Shown here one piece after another: positions 57,944 through 64,000 of a stretch of 64,000 bases of DNA (positions are counted from its first letter, which is position 1; the number at the start of each line of letters is the position of its first letter). A program made the translations under genes and the position numbers. The stretch is from Coccinella septempunctata (taxonomy: Eukaryota; Arthropoda; Insecta; Coleoptera; Coccinellidae), in NCBI RefSeq assembly GCF_907165205.1, contig NC_058196.1, positions 8,226,501 through 8,290,500 on the forward strand, given 5' to 3'. The notes below the pieces were generated by a model. The model made no database searches. It worked only from the letters and a program-made list of their open reading frames with translations, and was not told where the DNA came from.

Positions 57944-59127
57944 TTGAAAATCATGTACGTCATGCCTTGTGTGAAAAATTTTGGGATTTTTCTCGGGTTC
58001 TCCAAAGCTGCATTTAGGAGTCGTGTCCAAAACTCCATGAGATTGGATATAGATATTGTCTATTCCGGCCGTCGTTTAATTTTTCATTTTCTTGACGGTC
58101 CGGTCACCGCGATATCTTCCTCCGTGATGACGACGGAATGCATTTCGGATAGATTTGTATGTATTTTCTTTCTGTTTCTATCCATGTGGCTTCGGTGTTG
58201 TGGCTTCTACTTTCTGACCATATGTTAGTCTAGTATTTTTCGAATTCTTTCAGTTCACAAGCTGTTGCTCTCGGACATTCTTGCTGGGGTCTATGATGTT
58301 CTCCCAGGTCTCCGAAGAACCTTTTTTGATTAGTGTTTAATTGATTATTTTTATAGTATCTCTTAGTTCTTTTATGGTATCTTCTTAATCTGCTGCCCAG
58401 GGCTGCCAGTTTTTGCTTTAAGGTCTCCATAGGAGTCGTTAGTTATTCTTTGTACTGAGCATCATTTCTATTTAATTTGAATTTTCTTGAATAGCACTGC
58501 ACTTCCTTCCTCACATTCTTGCTAATATTCGCATCCGTCAGGTAAGAATGAATGATTCCTATTTCTTTCTGTAAGATATTGATTTTCTGTTCAAATTTTT
58601 CCTCCCAAGGGTTTTTTTTTGTTGGTGTGCCCTTTGCGTTTTCGTTACCGTCGGTGTTTGCAGTATACTGTTAGCAACCAGTAGACTTTGTGGCAGAGTT
58701 CTTCTAGGTTCTTTGAGCTATTTAGTATTTCACTCAGGGCAGTGTTCACGGTGTTCATTGTTGTTGTGGAAACCTTATTCCTCCTCGTCTTAGGGATTCG
58801 CTGTCTGTCTGCCATTCGGATTCCTTCCCACTTAGACATTCCTCCTGGAAGGAGGAATCGTATCTCACGTATCGTCTCGTCCGGCTCTGCCTCCACCGCC
58901 TGTTGTAGTAAAGCATCCCCATCGCCTCCGCTGTCCCGTACAGGAAGCAAGCTTAATCTATGTACGCTCCTTCGGATGTTGCCTTTCCTCATCATTGGAG
59001 AATTCTGAGCAGCAGCCTTCATTGCTTCTAGCTCGTCCGGAGAGAGTAGCTTGCGGGTTCTTATGTTTCGAATTGGGGCTATCAAGTGTTTCCCGGTGAA
59101 CTTCTTGTCAGGATAGATCTCCTCCAT
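57944..59127 (-). pseudogene. Decayed non-LTR retrotransposon (possibly R4/Dong-like)
   Basis: The first frame (59127-58645, 160 residues) starts MEEIYPDKKFTGKHLIAPIR and ends NLEELCHKVYWLLTVYCKHR. After a stop and frame changes, recognisable sequence goes on: EEKFEQKINILQKEIGIIHS, then METLKQKLAALGSRLRRYHK and NQLNTNQKRFFGDLGE (58430-58230). A region with LRRYxKRxxxxxxNxLFxxNxKxFYxxLG precedes the RT in several non-LTR elements of the R4/Dong type, which is the basis of the tentative name. RT and endonuclease domains are not readable; the sequence decays and is cut at 57944 by BEL/Pao pol. A (TA)n tract flanks its 5' side. The plus frames at 57944-58228 and 58688-59008 are shadows. Confidence 0.6.
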
Positions 59128-59137
59128 CGTTTGTGAC

Positions 59138-59140
<3 letters not shown>

Positions 59141-59171
<31 letters not shown>
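59141..59171. repeat. (TA)n microsatellite
   Basis: About 15 TA units directly upstream of the decayed non-LTR element. It may be the target or a by-product of that insertion. Confidence 0.9.
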
Positions 59172-59173
<2 letters not shown>

Positions 59174-59513
59174 AGTGTAGGTGTTGTGTAAATAAATGAG
59201 ACGTCAACACAAAAGACAATTTGATTTACCCAGAGAACGTTACACTATAAAAGTGCACAGTATATTGGATGTAGCATTTTCATAAGATAATATTATTTCA
59301 TGAATATGAGTTCTATAGAGAATATTCATATAAGACTTTACCTGAAACATGTTTCAGTTTTCAGTACTGGCGATTTTCCTTCAATTTTTTTGATAGAGCT
59401 TTTGTCGGGTGGAACTTCTTGTGCTATGGTACAGGATATGGTCAGCACTGGTGTATCGCTCTTCGTTGCATAGGTGGAATATATTACTCTCCCCTGTAAA
59501 AGAAAATATAGAA
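59172..59513 (+). other. Probable 5' untranslated region of the following LINE
   Basis: About 340 bp without a gene. The open frame of ORF1 can be followed upstream to 59409 (MELLVLWYRIW), but that leader looks non-coding, and ATG 59514 is a better start. No clear 5' end of the LINE was found. Confidence 0.4.
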
Positions 59514-60518
59514 ATGAATGATAATGTAAAAACAGCTAATAATAATAATAACTGCATTGGCAACATGGCTAAGTTGGAGGAATATGTTACGGAATTACTC
59601 CGTCTGAAAAAAGACCAACTAATTGAAATTATTGTGAATAGAAAAGTTGCTGAAAGTGTTAACATCAGTGAAAAGCTTAAAGAATATATTTTGGATGGTT
59701 TTGGGCATCATTTTGGAGCTCCCGTGGGTGATACCAACAGATCTGCTGGGGATAACCTACAAAGTGATAGTTCGAATTCGGAGCTTGTAAATAAGCTGGA
59801 AGTCGCCAGTGTAGAAATAAAGTACCTCAAAGAGGCTTGCGGTCGACTAGAAAAGGTAATTGAGGATAAACAACTTATAATTGGGCTATTTGAAGATCGA
59901 TTAGAAAATAACAACAAATCTAAGAACATTGCACAAAGAGAAATTAAATGCGACGTTGTCACTATGTCAAAAATTTCTGATAAACCAGAGAAATTCGATA
60001 GCACCAACAAAAAATTACCACAAGAAGTAGCTACAACCTCAAAGATGTCATGTGGGACTGTCCTCGGTAATGAAAATGCAGCACAGACATTGCTTAACTC
60101 ACAAAGCCACAGAGAAGTCGAAAATGAGGGGGAATGGTCTACAGTTGAACGAAAAAAATCGAGAAATAAGGAAAGAAAAATTAAAGTATGTTATGGAAAA
60201 AAAAATCCTGACCAAAACATTCCAATACAGGGTGCTCTTCGTAGACGGTGGATCTACGTGGGAAAGATTGCAGGTCGAGATGTTTCTGAACAGGACATGA
60301 AGAACTTTTTAGCAGAGATTCCCAATAGCGAGCTATTTGTCGTGAAGAAGCTGAAAACCCTAGGCCAGAATTCTTCATTTAGCATTGGAGTGCCATCTGA
60401 GGAGGCTTATAGGAGCGTATTTGATGATACTTTCTGGCCTGAAGGTATAGCTTTAAGAGATTTTAAATTCGATACTCAGTTTTTCCGGAAACCCAGGGAC
60501 AGGCAGATACCTTCTTAA
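59514..60518 (+). CDS. Non-LTR retrotransposon ORF1 protein
   Basis: 334 residues from ATG 59514 (MNDNVKTANNNNNC). The frame is open 35 codons further upstream. ORF1 proteins of jockey-like and CR1-like LINEs bind the element RNA. Seen here: a lysine/leucine-rich helical N-terminal part (KLEEYVTELLRLKKDQLIEI, later NKLEVASVEIKYLKEACGRL, likely coiled coil), a charged linker (EWSTVERKKSRNKERK) and a C-terminal globular part, RRRWIYVGKIAGRDVSEQDM with VKKLKTLGQNSSFSIGVPS and DDTFWPEGIALRDF. That last pattern (IxVGxL/I...FPxxxxxKL...SSFKVxxP...WPxGIxxRxF) is common in insect LINE ORF1 proteins. No CCHC knuckles are visible. Intact and directly upstream of ORF2. Confidence 0.82.
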   Translation: MNDNVKTANNNNNCIGNMAKLEEYVTELLRLKKDQLIEIIVNRKVAESVNISEKLKEYILDGFGHHFGAPVGDTNRSAGDNLQSDSSNSELVNKLEVASVEIKYLKEACGRLEKVIEDKQLIIGLFEDRLENNNKSKNIAQREIKCDVVTMSKISDKPEKFDSTNKKLPQEVATTSKMSCGTVLGNENAAQTLLNSQSHREVENEGEWSTVERKKSRNKERKIKVCYGKKNPDQNIPIQGALRRRWIYVGKIAGRDVSEQDMKNFLAEIPNSELFVVKKLKTLGQNSSFSIGVPSEEAYRSVFDDTFWPEGIALRDFKFDTQFFRKPRDRQIPS

Positions 60519-60559
60519 GATCTGCAGGCCCTCAACCCTCTGCGGGAGATCTCTTCTGT

Positions 60560-61640
60560 TTGCTGCTTCAAAATGTACAATCCATTGGCACAGCCTTCAA
60601 CGGTTTACAGTTGATGGCTGTCGAGGAGAGAGCTGATGTGGTGGCGATAACAGAGCACTGGAAAAGTATAGAAGAACTACAAAAATATCACTTGATCGGA
60701 TATAGGTTGGTTTCAAGCTTTTGTCGCTCAAGAGGCCATCATGGTGGATGCGCGATTTATTGTGGAATGCAGTATAAGTGTACTGAAAGACCTGAATATA
60801 GTTCACTAAGTATATCGAATGTTATTGAATGTTGTGCTACACAAATAATGCTCAAATATTGTAAATTACTCATTATCTGTATTTATAGGCCAAACACCCA
60901 GCCGTTTGCCAATGTTGAAGTTTTTCTGGATAGACTCAGGAATATTCTTGAACGATGCTCCACGGAGAAAGCAAAGTGCGTTCTGGTGGGTGACTTCAAT
61001 TTAAATATCTTGTCCACTTCGCGAGATATTGGTGAGTTCTTGTCTTTGCTGGAGAATTTTGACCTAAAGGTTACCAATTATGCACCTACTCGTCCAGTAT
61101 CTGGCTCTTGCGTGGACAATGTGTGCACCTCAATTCCGGGAGAAACTAAGGTTATTGAATACCATGTGAGTGATCATTCGGGATTGAAGTTTGTCTCTAA
61201 CCTAGATCTCAGTTTCAATAAATCATCAAAGAGGAGAGAAGACAAAAGGAGAATTTTCAATGAAAAATCAATTGGGAATTTCCTTGGGGAACTTTCTGAT
61301 GTAGCATGGGATGATATATATACAAGTCAGCTCGATCCTAATCAACTGTGGAATATGTTTCATGGGCGTTACTTGAGATATTTCGAGCGTTGTTTTCCAA
61401 AAGTTTCTTGTACGTCTTCTGCATCTCAGAGGACGTTCAAACAGACTAGGGAAATTAAGGATCTTAAGGATATTTTAGACAAACTTCAAACAGTTATATT
61501 TGCTAATCCCGAACATAAGGACACCTATAGAGCATTAAAGAAAGAATATGATCTCCTTCTATCTAATAAAAAAAAAGAATATTTCAACAACATTATTAAG
61601 TATTCTGATAATAAATCCAAAGCCTCCTGGAACATCATTA
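60560..61640 (+). pseudogene. Non-LTR retrotransposon ORF2, endonuclease part only
   Basis: About 360 residues with the order of an apurinic-type LINE endonuclease: LLQNVQSIGTAFNGLQ, DVVAITEHW (catalytic Glu region), SSFCRSRGHHGGCAIYC, LLIICIYRPNTQPF, KCVLVGDFNLNILST (catalytic Asp/Asn) and IEYHVSDHSGLKF (catalytic Asp/His). All catalytic positions look intact. After a linker (KASWNIIRS) the sequence changes at about 61630-61640 to satellite, and the frame reads DLGRIGSTVFAELISNFAE to a stop at 61706-61708. Reverse transcriptase and 3' end are gone. There is no ATG before the first endonuclease motif. The frame is open back into the end of ORF1, so ORF2 may have depended on coupled or unconventional initiation. 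Function is lost. Confidence 0.85.
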
Positions 61641-64000
61641 GATCTCAAGATTTGGGTCGAATTGGTTCAACAGTTTTTGCGGAATTGATATCAAACTTTG
61701 CCGAATAGACCACTGAAATCTCAATTCCTATCAGAAATATCGAACTGAAATTCAACATATGCATCTCATTTCGAAAACTATGTGCAGTTTCAAGATTCGG
61801 TTCGAATTGATCCAACAGTTTTCAAGGAATTGATATCACACTTTGCCGAATTGACCACTGAAATCTCAATTCCTATCTGAACTATCGAGATGAAATTCAA
61901 CATGTGCATCTCAATCCGAAAACTATGTGCAGTTTCAAGATTTGGTTCGAATTGATTTAATAGTTCCTTAGGAATTGAAATGATATTTTGTCGAATCGAC
62001 TTCTGAAATCTCCATTCCTATAAGAACAATCGATCTGAAATTCAACATGTGCATCTCAATTCGAAAACTACGTGCAGTTTCAAGATTTGGTTCGAATTGA
62101 TCCAACAGTTTTCGAGGAATTGATATCACACTTTGCCGAATTGACCACTGAAATCTCAATTCCTATCTAAACTATCGAACTGAAATTCAACATGTGCATC
62201 TCAATTCGAAAACTGTGTACAGTTTCGAGGTCTGGGTCGTATTGATCCAATAGTTCCTTGGGAATTGAAATGATATTTTGCCGAATCGACTACTGAAATC
62301 TTCATTCCTATCAGAACTATCGATCTGAAATTCAACATGTGCATCTCAATTCGAAAACTATGTGCAGTTTCAAGATTCGTGTCGAATTGGTTCAACAGTT
62401 TTTGAGGAACTGATATCACACTTTGCCGAATTGACCACTGAAATCTCCATTCCTATCTGAACTATCGAACTGAAATTCAACATGTGCATCTCAATTCGAA
62501 AACTATGTGCAGTTTCAAGATTTGGTTCGAATCGATCCAACAGTTTTCAAGGAATTGATATCACACTTTGCCGAATAGACCACGGAAATCTCAATTCCTA
62601 TCTGCACTATCGAACTGAAATTCAACATGTGCATCTCAATTCGAAAACTATGTTCAATTTCAAGATTTGGTTCGATTGATCCAACAGTTTTCGAGGAATT
62701 GATATCACACTTTGCCGAATTGACCACTGAAATCTCAATTCCTATCTGAACTATCGAACTGAAATTCAACATGTGCATCTCAATTCGAAAACTATGTGCA
62801 GTTTCAAGATTTGGTTCGAATCGATCCAATAGTACCTTAGGAATTGAAATGATATTTTGCCGAATCGACTACTGAAATCTTCATTCCTATCAGAACTATC
62901 GAACTGAAATTCAATATGTGCATCTCAATCCGAAAACAATGTAAAGTTTCAAGATTTGGTTCGAATTGATCCAACAGTTTTCGAGGAATTGATATGACAC
63001 TTTGCCGAATTGACCACTGAAATCACAATTCCTATCTGAACTATCGAACTAAAATTCAACATGTGCATCTCAAATCAAAAACTGTGTACAGTTTCGGGAT
63101 TTGGGTCGAATTGATCCAATAGTTCCTTAGGAATTGAAATGATATTTTGTCGATTCGACCACTGAAATCTCAATTCCTATCTGAACTATCGAACTGAAAT
63201 TCAACATGTGCATCTCAATTCGAAAACTGTGTAAAATTTCAAGGTTGGAATTGATCCAACAGTTTTCGAGGAATTGATATCACACTTTGCCGAATTGACC
63301 ACTGAAATCTCAATTCCTATCTGAACTATCGAACTGAAATTCAACATGTGCATCTCAATTCGAAAACTATGTGCAGTTTCAAGATTTGGATCGAATTGTT
63401 CCAACAGTTTTTGAGGAATTGATATCACACTTTGCCGAATAGACCACTGAAATCTCAATTCCTATCAGAACTATCGAACTGAAATTCAACATGTGCATCT
63501 CAATTCGAAAACTATGTGCAGTTTCAAGATTTGGATCGAATTGTTCCAACAGTTTTCGAGGAATTGATATCACACTTTGCCGAATTGACCACTGAAATCT
63601 CAATTCCTATCTGAACTATCGAACTGAAATTCAACATGTGCATCTCAATTCGAAAACTATGTGCAGTTTCAAGATTTGGATCGAATTGTTCCAACAGTTT
63701 TCGAGGAATTGATATCACACTTTGCCGAATTGACCACTGAAATCTCAATTCCTATCTGAACTATCGAACTGAAATTCAACATGTGCATCTCAATTCGAAA
63801 ACTGTGTAAAATTTCAAGGTTGGAATTGATCCAACAGTTTTCGAGGAATTGATATCACACTTTGCCGAATCGACCACTGAAATCTCAATTCCTATCTGAA
63901 CTATCGAACTGAAATTCAACATGTGCATCTCAATTCGAAAACTATGTGCAGTTTCAAGATTTGGATCGAATTGTTCCAACAGTTTTCGAGGAATTGATAT
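61641..64000 (-). repeat. 145-bp satellite array, block 12 (minus orientation)
   Basis: About 16 monomers to the end of the window, starting within the truncated LINE ORF2. Around 63240 and 63825 monomers share a short internal deletion (TTCAAGGTTGGAATTG), and units of about 580 bp recur (63240-63820 resembles 63820 onward), a local four-monomer higher-order pattern. Confidence 0.95.

Noticed and set aside
58688..59008. 106-residue plus frame MWQSSSRFFELFS...
   Set aside because: It is antisense to the decayed non-LTR element, whose minus-strand frame has recognisable motifs.

Overview
The window looks like a heterochromatic, satellite-rich piece of an arthropod (probably insect) nuclear genome. 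The reasons are spliced genes with CTAAT-like branch points and GTAAGT donors, Ty3/gypsy, BEL/Pao, Tc1/mariner and non-LTR elements of kinds common in insects, AT-rich composition, and about 36 kb (roughly 56%) of one 145-bp tandem satellite. No rRNA, tRNA, CRISPR or prokaryotic gene organisation was seen. The species cannot be named from the sequence.

Layout. Minus-oriented satellite (1-4398) abuts copy A of an ankyrin-repeat gene (4399-6756). A 1213-bp Tc1/mariner-like element with terminal inverted repeats follows (6757-7969), then more satellite, a 300-bp mosaic of shards (9000-9302) and a half copy of the same element (9303-10019). Satellite then runs to 31964 with three orientation switches (about 10350, 12610 and 19940). 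This stretch holds a LINE tail at the third switch, a 1278-bp solo LTR with target duplication (20104-21381) and a 20-monomer higher-order repeat of 2899 bp (21450 to about 31000). Copy B of the ankyrin locus, reduced to its 5' end plus the Tc1-like element, spans 31965-34412. A single satellite monomer follows, then about 920 bp of non-satellite sequence with a Tc1 transposase tail, then full-length ankyrin copy C (35479-37558).

Copy C is cut by a Ty3/gypsy element (37559 to about 42580) that has its 5' LTR, primer-binding site, gag, and pol through RNase H. That element breaks into satellite, which carries a LINE reverse-transcriptase patch and two inverted half-copies of the Tc1-like element. 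The satellite runs into truncated ankyrin copy D (49698-50783) with its own Tc1-like copy. After more satellite and a 200-bp assembly gap come, in order: a Ty3-type gag with leader, primer-binding site and LTR (minus strand), a broken BEL/Pao pol, a decayed non-LTR element, a non-LTR element with ORF1 and the endonuclease part of ORF2 (plus strand), and satellite to the end.

How the parts fit. The only candidate host gene is the ankyrin-repeat gene (two complete copies, two fragments). All else is satellite or transposable elements. The junctions suggest that recombination through copies of the Tc1-like element joined the ankyrin locus to the satellite, that the composite was then duplicated, and that 9-bp inverted motifs in the monomer served as inversion breakpoints. 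The strongest functional signal is a textbook -1 frameshift site (slippery heptamer, 7-nt spacer, 11-bp hairpin) at the gag/pol overlap of the Ty3/gypsy element.
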